Both the position numbers and the translations under genes were made by a program. The notes below the pieces were generated by a model. The model saw only the letters and a list, made by a program, of their open reading frames with translations, was not told where the DNA came from and searched no databases. From positions 1 through 39,905 of the forward strand of contig CABQEV010000019.1 in NCBI GenBank assembly GCA_902463265.1: a DNA stretch of 39,905 nt, in the 5' to 3' direction. Shown here piece after piece: positions 23,922-32,164 of the stretch (the stretch's first letter is position 1; each line of letters starts with the position of its first letter). This DNA is from UMGS1889 sp900556055 (lineage in GTDB: Bacteria > Bacillota > Clostridia > Oscillospirales > Ruminococcaceae).

Positions 23922-23944
23922 GCCGCAGATCAACAACCTGCGGC
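23922..23944 (-). terminator. Expression-platform terminator of the TPP riboswitch
   Basis: GCCGCAG and CTGCGGC arms on the minus strand followed by TTTTTTT, between the aptamer and the thiT ribosome site. This indicates control by premature transcription termination when TPP is bound. Confidence 0.88.
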
Positions 23945-23978
23945 AGAATATTCCGATCATGCAAAAACCGAAAAATAT

Positions 23979-24060
23979 TTCCCTACGTCGGCATTATCCG
24001 AATCAGGTTACGGGTCGAAGCTAACATCTTCCTCTCAGCCTGTTTACAAGCTCCCCTGTT
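23979..24060 (-). promoter_or_regulatory. TPP riboswitch (thi box) upstream of thiT
   Basis: On the minus strand the aptamer shows the conserved blocks GGGGAGC, AGGCTGAGAGGAAG, CGACCCGTAACCTGAT, GGATAATGCC and GACGTAGGGA in the right order. It senses thiamine pyrophosphate and shuts off the thiamine transporter when thiamine is plentiful. Confidence 0.97.
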
Positions 24061-24072
24061 TGATTTCGCTAT

Positions 24073-24101
24073 ATTATAGCACGTTTTCCGACATTTGTCA
24101 A
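24073..24101 (-). promoter_or_regulatory. thiT promoter
   Basis: TTGACA, a 17-base spacer, TATAAT on the minus strand, a few bases before the riboswitch. A palindrome at 24084-24111 (TTTTCCGA...TCGGAAAA) overlaps the -35 and spacer. Confidence 0.88.
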
Positions 24102-24117
24102 CATCGGAAAAAATATT

Positions 24118-24531
24118 TCACAATTTATCTCCCACAGCTCCTACCTCCGCAAGCTTTGCCCTGAGGTCGTAAAGCTCCAGTATCCTTGATATCCTGCGCT
24201 TCAGTGCGGCGGGGACTATCGGCTTTGCGGCATAATCCTCCGCACCTGCCTCGCAGCATTTCAGCTTCATCTCGGGGGATATATCCGCCGTAAGGAATAT
24301 CACGGGGATATCGGCTGTCCTTTCGTCCGCTTTTATCTGATTTATGACCTCGAAGCCGTCCATCTCGGGCATGAAAACATCAAGCAGGATAAGGTCGGGC
24401 TTTTTTATCGAAAGATATTTGAGTGCCTGCGCCCCCGAAAGGACGGGCATAACATTATATTCGTCCGAAAGCAGTGCCTTGATCTCGGCAAGTCCCGAAC
24501 GGCTGTCATCAACTATAAGGATATTCTTCAT
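24118..24531 (-). CDS. Single-domain response regulator (CheY-like)
   Basis: 137 residues, one receiver domain and no output domain. Acidic pocket Asp8-Asp9 (ILIVDDS), phosphoacceptor Asp51 (LLDVFMPEMDG), Thr81 (FLTAD) and Lys103 (AAKPI). ATG 24531 has AAGGAGG upstream; the much longer frame overlapping the kinase gene is not used. It starts 25 bases after the stop codon of the hybrid kinase, so the two are likely one operon. It probably receives phosphate from that kinase's Hpt domain, with output through protein contact. No terminator is visible before the thiT promoter. Confidence 0.9.
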   Translation of the reverse strand: MKNILIVDDSRSGLAEIKALLSDEYNVMPVLSGAQALKYLSIKKPDLILLDVFMPEMDGFEVINQIKADERTADIPVIFLTADISPEMKLKCCEAGAEDYAAKPIVPAALKRRISRILELYDLRAKLAEVGAVGDKL

Positions 24532-24556
24532 CTGTACCTGCCTCCTTTTTATGTCA

Positions 24557-27268
24557 TTAAAGAACGCTTTCAAGCCGCTCCTTTGCTTCATCGTACATGA
24601 ACTGTCCCAGCAGATCGGACGCTTCTGTAACTGCACTGAACTCGCTGTCAGGCAGCTCCGCACCCATCAGCTCATCAAGCAGGGCTTCCGCACGTCCGGT
24701 ATCGAAGCGGTCTATGCAGTCTGCCGCCTCCGAGATCTTTTCATGTATCTCCGAGATGCCGATATCGCCGCCGCCCTTTTTATGCTCATGCTTTTCGGCA
24801 TACGGGGATATCTCGTCTATCAGCTTTCTGTACTCCACTATCAGCTGTTCGCCGTCCGAACGGATAAAATCGTAATTGCCCGATTTTGCCGCCGCTTCAT
24901 GCTCTGCGGCACGCTCGGAAAGCTTCTGTGCGCCGATGTTTGCGGCTGTGCTTTTGAGCGAATGCACCTCGATGAGATAGTTTCTGAAATCCCCCTCGGC
25001 AAGCATTTTTTCAAGGCGCTGTGCCTTGACCTCGCTCTCACCGCATACTGCCGTCAGCAGCTCACGGTATATAGCCTCGCCTCCCAGACGTTCGGCAGCC
25101 TTGTCAGCGTCGATATCCGAAACTGCTATGCCCGTGCGGACTGCGGCCTTTGCAGGCTCGGCAGGCTCGGCGGAAAGTATCTGCTTTGCCCTTGGGATAA
25201 ACTTCTGCATTATCCCGCAGAGCTTGTCGGAATCTATCGGCTTTGCGAGGAAGCCGTTCATCCCCTCGGATATGAACATCTCCTCAACGCCCTTGATAGC
25301 GTTTGCCGTCAGCGCAACGATTGGCACGGACGCACCCTTTGCGGGCAGCTTCCTTATCATCTTCGCAGCCTCAACTCCGTCGATATCCGGCATCATATGG
25401 TCCATGAAAACAAGGTCGAATTCTTCTCCGCTGCGGATAATATCCACAGCCTCCATTCCGCCCGATGCAAATGTGAGCTTTGCGCCGTAAGGCTCGAGAA
25501 ATCCCTTTGCGACCTTCAGGTTTATGTCATTGTCATCAACTACAAGCACCCTTGCTTCCGGGCATCTGAAACGGCAGATAACAGGCTTTCTTTCGGCTGT
25601 TTCCTGCGCTTTTTCCTCTGCTGCCGCCAGCGAGAAGAGCGTTACCGGCTTTCTCATGACGGATATGCTCCTGCCTGCGGGTATTGCGGGAACTGCGTCG
25701 CCCTGCGGCACCATTGCTGTGCAGCTTATGCTGTCGGTCAGACCGTCTGAGGACAAAACCGTGTCAAGTCCCGACCTGCTGTCGAAAAAGAGCCATGCTT
25801 TTCCGCTGCCGTCCCCGTGAAGCTGTGCAAGCTCGGAAGGCGATGTAAGCAGCACACATTCCGCACCGAGCGATGCGAACAGCTGTCTGAGCGCTCCCCT
25901 GTAATAACGGTTGCTTTCGTAAATGTAGCATTTTCCGTCCTGATACGGTCTGCCGGAAAAGCACGGTGTCATATCGCAGCAGCGCTGGACGATATTCACA
26001 GTGAATTCCGTTCCTCTGCCGTATTCGCTCTCCATTGTGACATCTCCGCCCATCATCTCCGCAAGACGCTTTGTGATGACAAGCCCAAGTCCGGTTCCCT
26101 CGCAGCTCTTTCCCGCATCCGCCTGAGTGAATGCATTGAAGAGTCTGTCCCTTTCCTCGGGACGTATGCCTATGCCCGTATCGGCGACCTTTATTATAAG
26201 GCGCACCTTGGACGAGGAAAGCTTTTCGCAGGATATATCAAGAAGTATCATGCCCTGCTCGGTGAATTTAACGGCATTTCCCAGCAGATTTATAAGTATC
26301 TGGCGGACACGTCCCTCATCGCCGATAAGCATTGCGGGGAGATCGGGTGCAGCATTCACCGTCAGCACCGTTCCGCCGCCCGTCAGCCTTGAATTTATCA
26401 TGCTGACTATATCATTGACCGTGGACGCTATGCTGTACGGAGATTCCGAAAGCTCCATCTTTCCCGCATCTATCTTCGAAAAATCCAGTATATCATTTAT
26501 TATCGAAAGCAGGCTTCCCGCCGATACCCTTATCGACTCGAGATATTCGGCATTCTGCGGCGACATCTCCGACAGATCCATAAGCTCGCTCATTCCGCAC
26601 ACCGCATTCATGGGCGTTCTTATCTCGTGGGACATATTCGCAAGGAACTCCGACTTCGCCTTTGCTGCCGCCTCAGCTTCGTTTTTCTTGATCTCAACGA
26701 CCTGCAGGAGATATTCGACATTCTGCGTTTTCTGCGTTGCTATCATGACCTGGCGGTTGTTCCAGCTTATCAGCACGGCGATCATTGCCATGCCTATGTA
26801 AAGTATGCCGAGGCGCATTACAAACGCATTGACCGTAACGCCGCGGCAGAATATATGGTCGGGAAAAAACGGCGTGACTGCCGCATAAACTATGGTCGTC
26901 AGAAGTATCTGTATCTTGGTGAGGGTAAGGTTGCGGCAGAGTGCCGTCATGCAGACGCACGCAAGGAACGCACCCTGTATCGAGCCGAGGCATCTGCCAT
27001 AAATGCCGTAGACCGTCACCAGAATGACCGAAACTATGCCCTCAATGTAGAATTTCGCTGTGCTTGTCACCCTTCTGCTGAAAACAAGTCCGGCTGCGGC
27101 TATCGGCACGGCTGCGTAAAACACTCTGAGAGCATAGGAGATATTTGTAAGGAACGCTGTTCCAAGACAGAACGCTGTTATTATCCAAAAGATCATTTTG
27201 CTCATAAGCGCCTGTGATTTGGCATTTCTGAGCTTTTCACTCTCGCTGTCATAAAACGATGACGGCAT
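24557..27268 (-). CDS. Hybrid sensor histidine kinase with receiver and Hpt domains
   Basis: 903 residues. An N-terminal membrane part has about six helices (24-170), with no large extracellular sensor. A short coiled coil follows, then HisKA with His214 (ANMSHEIRTPMNAV). The ATPase domain has LLGNAVKFTEQG (N box), VADTGIGI (G1) and GTGLGL (G2). A poorly conserved stretch, possibly a degenerate receiver (about 430-570), comes before a canonical receiver with Asp623 (FMDHMMPDIDG). The Hpt domain has His769 (EVHSLKSTAANIGA), and about 90 helical C-terminal residues follow. It is a complete His-Asp-His phosphorelay in one protein, with the separate receiver downstream as the likely last acceptor. 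GGAGGGGAAGG precedes the ATG. Signal unknown. Confidence 0.92.
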   Translation of the reverse strand: MPSSFYDSESEKLRNAKSQALMSKMIFWIITAFCLGTAFLTNISYALRVFYAAVPIAAAGLVFSRRVTSTAKFYIEGIVSVILVTVYGIYGRCLGSIQGAFLACVCMTALCRNLTLTKIQILLTTIVYAAVTPFFPDHIFCRGVTVNAFVMRLGILYIGMAMIAVLISWNNRQVMIATQKTQNVEYLLQVVEIKKNEAEAAAKAKSEFLANMSHEIRTPMNAVCGMSELMDLSEMSPQNAEYLESIRVSAGSLLSIINDILDFSKIDAGKMELSESPYSIASTVNDIVSMINSRLTGGGTVLTVNAAPDLPAMLIGDEGRVRQILINLLGNAVKFTEQGMILLDISCEKLSSSKVRLIIKVADTGIGIRPEERDRLFNAFTQADAGKSCEGTGLGLVITKRLAEMMGGDVTMESEYGRGTEFTVNIVQRCCDMTPCFSGRPYQDGKCYIYESNRYYRGALRQLFASLGAECVLLTSPSELAQLHGDGSGKAWLFFDSRSGLDTVLSSDGLTDSISCTAMVPQGDAVPAIPAGRSISVMRKPVTLFSLAAAEEKAQETAERKPVICRFRCPEARVLVVDDNDINLKVAKGFLEPYGAKLTFASGGMEAVDIIRSGEEFDLVFMDHMMPDIDGVEAAKMIRKLPAKGASVPIVALTANAIKGVEEMFISEGMNGFLAKPIDSDKLCGIMQKFIPRAKQILSAEPAEPAKAAVRTGIAVSDIDADKAAERLGGEAIYRELLTAVCGESEVKAQRLEKMLAEGDFRNYLIEVHSLKSTAANIGAQKLSERAAEHEAAAKSGNYDFIRSDGEQLIVEYRKLIDEISPYAEKHEHKKGGGDIGISEIHEKISEAADCIDRFDTGRAEALLDELMGAELPDSEFSAVTEASDLLGQFMYDEAKERLESVL

Positions 27269-27304
27269 TCCTTCCCCTCCTTCATAAAAAATATCACAAC
27301 TATA

Positions 27305-27333
27305 TTATAACCTGTACTTCACATTTTGTCAAT
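27305..27333 (-). promoter_or_regulatory. Promoter of the hybrid kinase operon
   Basis: TTGACA, a 17-base spacer, TATAAT on the minus strand. In the 328-base gap 27269-27596 I see only this promoter and the divergent one. Confidence 0.85.
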
Positions 27334-27534
27334 AGATACCTGCACTTTTTCTTAATCAAATGTTATGTCGTTTTGTACGGAATTTTACGAAAACGATTGC
27401 GCTGTTTTGTAAGATAGATTATTCGCCAAAAGCCGATGTTCATATTTTAAATGCCAGCGGAGCTGTTTGCAAAATATTAAAAAAAGTTTTTCCGTGTATT
27501 CAAGTTATAAATCAAAAGCAGTCAAATATAAGGC

Positions 27535-27563
27535 TGGAAAACTGCACAATTTTTTGCTACAAT
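27535..27563 (+). promoter_or_regulatory. Promoter of the lipid-kinase-like gene
   Basis: TGGAAA, a 17-base spacer, TACAAT with an upstream TGC, an extended -10 form. Confidence 0.5.
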
Positions 27564-27596
27564 AATCAGTAAAATAAGCTAATGGTGGTTTAGCGT

Positions 27597-28547
27597 GTGA
27601 AAGGGCTGATAAAGATAAGGCATATATTTATGATAAATCCTGCTGCGGGCAAAAGCGACTGCAGCGAAAAAATGCGTGCCGAGATCGAATCAGTCTGCGG
27701 AAAATACGGCATCGAACCGCTCATATGCATTTCAGAACACGAAAATTACGAACGTGAAATGACAGCAAAGATGTGTTCATTTTTTTCAAATGAGGAAATA
27801 CGCATTTACAGCATAGGCGGCTCAGGCTCGCTGCTGAACGTCATTTCGGGCATAACTGATTTTGCAAATACCGAGGTGGCGTGCTGTCCTGCGGGACTGA
27901 CGAACGATATGCTCAAATCCTTCCGTGACCCGTCGCTGTTCTCGGCGATAGATAACCTTGTGAACGGCAGAGTCATGCAGATGGATCTTATGGAGCTGAA
28001 CGGCAGCATTCTCGTGCCGGATTTCATCAGCATCGGCGCAGGCACTCCGAAAGAAAGCGAAGGAGCCTTTATCAAGCTTGCGGGACTGCTGAAACCCGCT
28101 CTGCCATACCGTCTTGGCATTTTCATTGATTTCCTTTCCAACCGCTGCTGCGACCTTACCGTCACCGTGAACGGCACGGATTACAGCGGAAAATACATAC
28201 TTGCCGCCTGCTTCAACGGCAGATGCATGGGCGGAAACGTATATCCCGTGAGAAGCTCCGTACCGAATGACGGGATAATGGACGTTGTGCTTGCCGAGGA
28301 AATGCCGCTCAGTGAAAAATTCTCGGCACTCAAAGCCTGCACCAACGGCGTGTCCTCCGCTCCGAACAGCAAGCTGCACCTTATCCGCACAAGCAGGATA
28401 GATTTCAGGCTGAATTCCGATGAGCCTATGAAGCTCAACTGCGACGGAGAGGTCATTACGATAAATCAGAAGGCATTTTCCGTGCGTCTGCTGCCGAACA
28501 AGCTGAAATTTGTCGTTCCCGAGGGAGCAGAGCTTGTTTACTGCTAA
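27597..28547 (+). CDS. Diacylglycerol/lipid-kinase-fold protein with altered nucleotide-binding motifs
   Basis: 316 residues from a GTG start (GGTGG just upstream; ATG 27630 with AAGG about 10 bases before it is an alternative). The fold is that of DAGK_cat lipid kinases: FMINPAAGKSD near the N-terminus, and a C-terminal beta-sandwich with CDGEVI (residues about 283-288). Two hallmark motifs differ from the family consensus. GGDGT is GGSGS here (74-78), and P-x-G-T-x-N-D is PAGLTND (98-104). The fold is clear, but activity is doubtful. Family roles are phosphorylation of diacylglycerol, sphingosine-type lipids or undecaprenol. It stands alone between its promoter and a downstream degenerate repeat. 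Confidence 0.8.
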   Translation: MKGLIKIRHIFMINPAAGKSDCSEKMRAEIESVCGKYGIEPLICISEHENYEREMTAKMCSFFSNEEIRIYSIGGSGSLLNVISGITDFANTEVACCPAGLTNDMLKSFRDPSLFSAIDNLVNGRVMQMDLMELNGSILVPDFISIGAGTPKESEGAFIKLAGLLKPALPYRLGIFIDFLSNRCCDLTVTVNGTDYSGKYILAACFNGRCMGGNVYPVRSSVPNDGIMDVVLAEEMPLSEKFSALKACTNGVSSAPNSKLHLIRTSRIDFRLNSDEPMKLNCDGEVITINQKAFSVRLLPNKLKFVVPEGAELVYC

Positions 28548-28557
28548 CAGGCGGGCT

Positions 28558-28632
28558 TATATCGGAGTGGGACACACACTGCACGGGCGGCTGTCTGTCC
28601 GCCGTGAGAGCTTTTTTACGGACACGGCAAAA
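28558..28632 (+). repeat. Degenerate intergenic repeat, member 2
   Basis: It starts 10 bases after the lipid-kinase stop codon: TATCGGAGTG, CACACACT, a GGGCGG/CCGCC hairpin, GAGAGCTTT, and ACGGCAAAAG. Order and spacing follow member 1 at 8841-8917. Confidence 0.4.
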
Positions 28633-28688
28633 GCCGGTGCTGCGAAATCGTTACATCTCAAAGAAAAGTAAAATATTCATATAAAAAA

Positions 28689-28710
28689 ATGACCGACAGC
28701 TGCCGGCCAT
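28689..28710 (-). terminator. Terminator of the CPBP-tadA-membrane protein operon
   Basis: ATGGCCGGCA and TGTCGGTCAT arms on the minus strand (two G-U pairs), followed by TTTTTTTAT. Confidence 0.7.
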
Positions 28711-28720
28711 TTTTTTATTT

Positions 28721-29047
28721 TTACATCACGATATCCGATTTGGCTTTTTCGCGCGATCTCAGGAGCAGATAGCAGGCTCCTGCCGCCGCCGCAAAGACAA
28801 ATGCGGGCGCATAGTTCGCTTTCAGACGCTTTGTCGTCACGAACACTGCCTTCGGCCTGCCCTTTTTGCCCTCGATGGTTATGTTTGCGGGGAGACCGTT
28901 TTCGAGCAGCACCTTCGTGGGACGCGGCGCAAATATGTTTCTCACCGTTTCTATCGCAAATGTCGATACCGCCGCCATCACGCAGCTTGTCATTGCCTCT
29001 GTTATCGCCTGTTCAGCCATCTGCTCGGTAAATCTGAATTCAGCCAT
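28721..29047 (-). CDS. Small membrane protein of unknown function
   Basis: 108 residues. An N-terminal amphipathic part (MAEFRFTEQMAEQAITEAM) is followed by a region with a possible first hydrophobic helix (about 20-35), a basic stretch (PTKVLLENG, EGKKGRPKAVFVTTKRLK) and a clear membrane helix at about 82-95 (FVFAAAAGACYLLL). ATG 29047 lies 9 bases after AGAGGA, whereas ATG 29056 abuts that site. The start overlaps the end of the deaminase gene by 8 bases, so the two are coupled and expression follows the deaminase. I know no family for it. Confidence 0.65.
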   Translation of the reverse strand: MAEFRFTEQMAEQAITEAMTSCVMAAVSTFAIETVRNIFAPRPTKVLLENGLPANITIEGKKGRPKAVFVTTKRLKANYAPAFVFAAAAGACYLLLRSREKAKSDIVM

Positions 29048-29792
29048 TGTGACCATTCCTCTCTATCATGATATATCCGCCGTCCGCAGCCTTCTCGAAG
29101 CCGCTTCGGTATATTTTTTCCATCGCAAGGAGCGTTTCCTTTTCGTATGCCGTGTCCGAAAGCGATATCTCAGCACGGCAAAGCTCCCTGTTTACGGCTG
29201 TATAACCTATATATTTCCCGTTTCTGCTCACTATATGACAGGAAAAACCGGGAATTATCCCGCCCGACATATCCTCCACGCTTCTCAGCTGTTCAGCCGT
29301 TTCCGCCCTTATCAGCCTGACGCTTATACCGCTGCGGCTCTCCCTCAGGCGGCGGAAAAACTGTCTCAGAAGCTCGGAGCATTCGTCCTCCATTATCCCG
29401 CCGATGACGTTCGGAGCGAATGTGAACCCGCTGTTCGGGATATCCGCCACTGAGCCGCAGGCACCGTTCTTTTTGTCATATGCGCCGAAATATATATTTT
29501 CTATCCTTGCATTTACCGCCGCACCTGCACACATCGGGCAGGGTTCAAGCGTCACATACATATCGCAGCCGCATAGCCGCCAGCCGCCAAGATTGATGCA
29601 GGCATCGTTTATCGCTGACAATTCGGCGTGTCCCAGAGCATTTCTGCCGTTTTCACGGCTGTTCGAGCCGCATCCGACTATCCTTGATGTTCCGTCGGGA
29701 TACCGTTTCACGATGACTGCGCCTATCGGTATCTCCCCGGCTTCGCCGCATTTGCGTGCAAGGCGCAGCGCTTCCTCCATGTACACATTCAT
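29040..29792 (-). CDS. tadA: TadA-like nucleoside deaminase with extra C-terminal domain
   Basis: 250 residues. The first ~150 are a zinc-dependent deaminase of the tRNA adenosine deaminase type: EIPIGAVIVK, GHAELSAIND (His55, Glu57) and the zinc motif PCPMC (Cys85, Cys88). TadA converts A34 to inosine in tRNA-Arg; bacterial TadA is usually about 150-170 residues. The remaining ~95 residues (from ISVRLIRAETAEQ) are unusual and look like a degenerate acetyltransferase (GNAT)-type fold (SCHIVSRNGKYIGYTAV, AEISLSD), lacking a clear acetyl-CoA loop. ATG 29792 follows the CPBP stop codon by two bases with no strong ribosome site, implying coupling. Deaminase certain; tRNA substrate likely. Confidence 0.85.
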   Translation of the reverse strand: MNVYMEEALRLARKCGEAGEIPIGAVIVKRYPDGTSRIVGCGSNSRENGRNALGHAELSAINDACINLGGWRLCGCDMYVTLEPCPMCAGAAVNARIENIYFGAYDKKNGACGSVADIPNSGFTFAPNVIGGIMEDECSELLRQFFRRLRESRSGISVRLIRAETAEQLRSVEDMSGGIIPGFSCHIVSRNGKYIGYTAVNRELCRAEISLSDTAYEKETLLAMEKIYRSGFEKAADGGYIMIERNGHNG

Positions 29793-29794
29793 CG

Positions 29795-30985
29795 TCAGAT
29801 ATTCACGTTTATCGACATGACAGTCATTGCAGCGGCAGCCGACAGCCATACGAGCGCTGACGGGCAGGTCACAGTGCATATGAACTTTTCCTTTGCCGAT
29901 AATCCGTTTTCCCTTGTGCTTATCTCGGGCGATCTGCCGCTCTTGGTTATGTATATGAATGCACCGGCAAGTCCGACGATCACGCAGGCAAGAAGCAGCG
30001 ACCCCATGAATATCTCATACCGTCCGCCGTCAAATGCTGTCTCGCCGTACCATGTCGCCGTTGTGCATGCCCTGTATGTTATCCTCATTGCAACAGCTGA
30101 GATCATGGAACCCGAACGCAGCGAGAAATGACTGATAAGCACAGCCGATACGAATGAAAAGCAGAACTGACTTATCGTATGCACGCAGAGTGCGGAGATG
30201 AGTGCGGACATCAGCACCGCATATCTGTCGCCGAACTGGCGCATCGAATGTATTACCATTCCTCTCAGCAAAAGCTCGCTCAGCACAGGCACGATAATAA
30301 TAACTATCATCAGCATGACCGTTTTCTGGAGCGGTGTTTCCACAGTCTGGACGAGATATTCCGACGTGGATATGCCTATGCCCCTCAGCACCATGTTCGA
30401 TGCCGCAGATACCGCAAGTATGAACGGATATGACAGCATCGCAGCAGGCACGCTGAACGCAAGAATGTCCCTGTCCTCAGCTTTTATCGGCAGGATTATG
30501 CTGAGCGGCATATTCAGATATTTTTTCATTATCAGGAACGGCACCAGCCTTTTTGCCGACTCCATAAACAGCGTCACGGCGATTATCTCCCATCCGCCGC
30601 CGTAAAGATGTCCCGATGAATAGTCTATTCCTATGTTCACTCCAACAGCTGACAGCACGAACGGAAGAACGTGCATTGAGAACATCTCAAGTACATAATA
30701 TAAAACCATCGCACCCATGACAACAGATATCACGAACATCATCGAACGCCGCTCGAATGCCGCATCATCATCGGATATAAAGCCTACGCCGTCCTTATAG
30801 GTCAGCTCATTGGGATTGTCCGTGCGGACGTAGCCCATGGAAATTTTCTTTTCGCTCCGCCACTTTCTGTATGCGGCATTGTATTCGTCTGTCTGGTTTT
30901 TATATCTCACTGAAGGAGCATCTTCCATATTGCGTTTTTTTTCGGCTGCGTTGTCTGCTATTCTTTTTTCGCTCAGCTTCGGCAT
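29795..30985 (-). CDS. CPBP-family intramembrane protease-like protein
   Basis: 396 residues. A charged cytoplasmic N-terminus of about 80 residues is followed by about eight membrane segments. The Abi/CPBP core is visible at VPVLSELLLRGMVIHSMR, where the usual glutamate pair before LLLRG reads Ser-Glu, and at ALCVHTISQ with the expected His. Family members are Rce1-like proteases or membrane scaffolds for bacteriocin immunity. With one of the paired glutamates changed, protease activity is uncertain. AGGAAGGGAG precedes the ATG. It leads a three-gene operon with the deaminase and the small membrane protein. Confidence 0.82.
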   Translation of the reverse strand: MPKLSEKRIADNAAEKKRNMEDAPSVRYKNQTDEYNAAYRKWRSEKKISMGYVRTDNPNELTYKDGVGFISDDDAAFERRSMMFVISVVMGAMVLYYVLEMFSMHVLPFVLSAVGVNIGIDYSSGHLYGGGWEIIAVTLFMESAKRLVPFLIMKKYLNMPLSIILPIKAEDRDILAFSVPAAMLSYPFILAVSAASNMVLRGIGISTSEYLVQTVETPLQKTVMLMIVIIIVPVLSELLLRGMVIHSMRQFGDRYAVLMSALISALCVHTISQFCFSFVSAVLISHFSLRSGSMISAVAMRITYRACTTATWYGETAFDGGRYEIFMGSLLLACVIVGLAGAFIYITKSGRSPEISTRENGLSAKEKFICTVTCPSALVWLSAAAAMTVMSINVNI

Positions 30986-31037
30986 ACACGCTCTCCCTTC
31001 CTGTTTTCGCCTTTTTCTTAATATACATCATTTCACA

Positions 31038-31994
31038 TTATTTGTCAATCATGAACTTATCGCCCTGAACGGCATTCCTGCGTGTCATTTCCTTATCGGT
31101 CTCATTCATGACGACAAATTTTTTTCTGCTCCAGAGCGGTGCTATCAGGTCATCGGGTGCGCCGTCGCCCGTAAGACGCTGTATCACGACATCGGGTGGA
31201 AGCATTTCTATCTGGCTGCATACAAGGTCAACATATTCCGCAAGCTCCATAGTGCGGAACAGCCCCTTGTCGTAATCCTCCGCAAGCCTTGTCCCCCTTA
31301 TGATGTGAAGGAGATGTATCTTTATGCTGTGCATCGGCAGTTTTGATATCTCACGCACAGTTTCCAGCATCATATCCCGTGTTTCGCCCGGCAGACCGTT
31401 TATGATATGTACGCAGACGTTTATCCCCCTGTCGGAGAGCATTCGGAATCCATGCAGAAAATCGGCATAGGTGTGGCATCTGTTAAGCCTTTCAGCCGTT
31501 TCGTCATGTATAGTCTGAAGTCCAAGCTCGACTGTCAGATATGTCCGTCGGGACAGCTCCGCAAGATAATCCGCAGCTTCCTCCGAAATGCAGTCAGGAC
31601 GCGTCGATATCGCCAGTCCGCAGACATTTTCTATCGCAAGTGCCTGCTCATACAGGCTTTTCAGCCGCCCGAGAGGGGCATAGGTGTTCGTGTTCGCCTG
31701 AAAATACGGTATGAATTTTGTGCAGTCACGCCACTTTTTCATGAGCGGCTCCCTGACCTCCTCAAACTGCTTTGCTATGCTGTCGGCAGGGTCGCCGGCA
31801 AAATCGCCGCTGCCCGATGCCGAGCAGAACGTGCAGCCGCCTATGCCCTTGCTGCCGTCCCTGTTCGGGCAGGTAAATCCGCCGTTCAGAGATATCTTCA
31901 TCACCTTTCCGCCGAATTTTCTTCTGAGATAATCATTCTGCGTCAGATATCTTTTCCCTTTTCCGCTGTATGCGAACGGTTCTATATATTCCAA
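31038..31994 (-). CDS. Radical SAM protein, TIGR01212/YhcC family
   Basis: 318 residues. It begins with TTG; GGGAG lies about 10 bases upstream and no other start fits. The radical SAM cluster ligands are Cys42, Cys54 and Cys57 in the family's spaced pattern (TCPNRDGSKGIGGCTFCS). Other YhcC-type features: ANTNTYAPLGRLKSLYEQAL, LAISTRPDCI, TVELGLQTIHDETAERLNR, and HIINGLPGETRDMMLET. It binds a 4Fe-4S cluster and cleaves S-adenosylmethionine. The substrate of this family is not settled. It stands alone, 52 bases upstream of the CPBP operon. Confidence 0.92.
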   Translation of the reverse strand: MEYIEPFAYSGKGKRYLTQNDYLRRKFGGKVMKISLNGGFTCPNRDGSKGIGGCTFCSASGSGDFAGDPADSIAKQFEEVREPLMKKWRDCTKFIPYFQANTNTYAPLGRLKSLYEQALAIENVCGLAISTRPDCISEEAADYLAELSRRTYLTVELGLQTIHDETAERLNRCHTYADFLHGFRMLSDRGINVCVHIINGLPGETRDMMLETVREISKLPMHSIKIHLLHIIRGTRLAEDYDKGLFRTMELAEYVDLVCSQIEMLPPDVVIQRLTGDGAPDDLIAPLWSRKKFVVMNETDKEMTRRNAVQGDKFMIDK

Positions 31995-32136
31995 TAAATT
32001 ACATCTCCCGCTGATTTAACATCACTAACTGTAATTAATTTTATCATATTTGATAGTATTTTGCAATAAAAATAGGTAAAATCCACGATTTTTTCCCGAA
32101 AGCTGAAAAAAATTATTGGATTTTCAAAAAAAGATA

Positions 32137-32164
32137 TTGCATTTTAAGAGCTTTGTGGTATAAT
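32137..32164 (+). promoter_or_regulatory. Promoter of the epimerase-family gene
   Basis: TTGCAT, a 16-base spacer, TATAAT with TGG before it (extended -10). The leader is about 100 bases long, without a recognised structure. The preceding gap from 31995 is AT-rich with nothing else supported. Confidence 0.65.

Noticed and set aside
24344..25750. 468-codon frame opposite the hybrid kinase
   Set aside because: Antisense shadow; Cys-rich artificial composition, while the kinase motifs are unambiguous.
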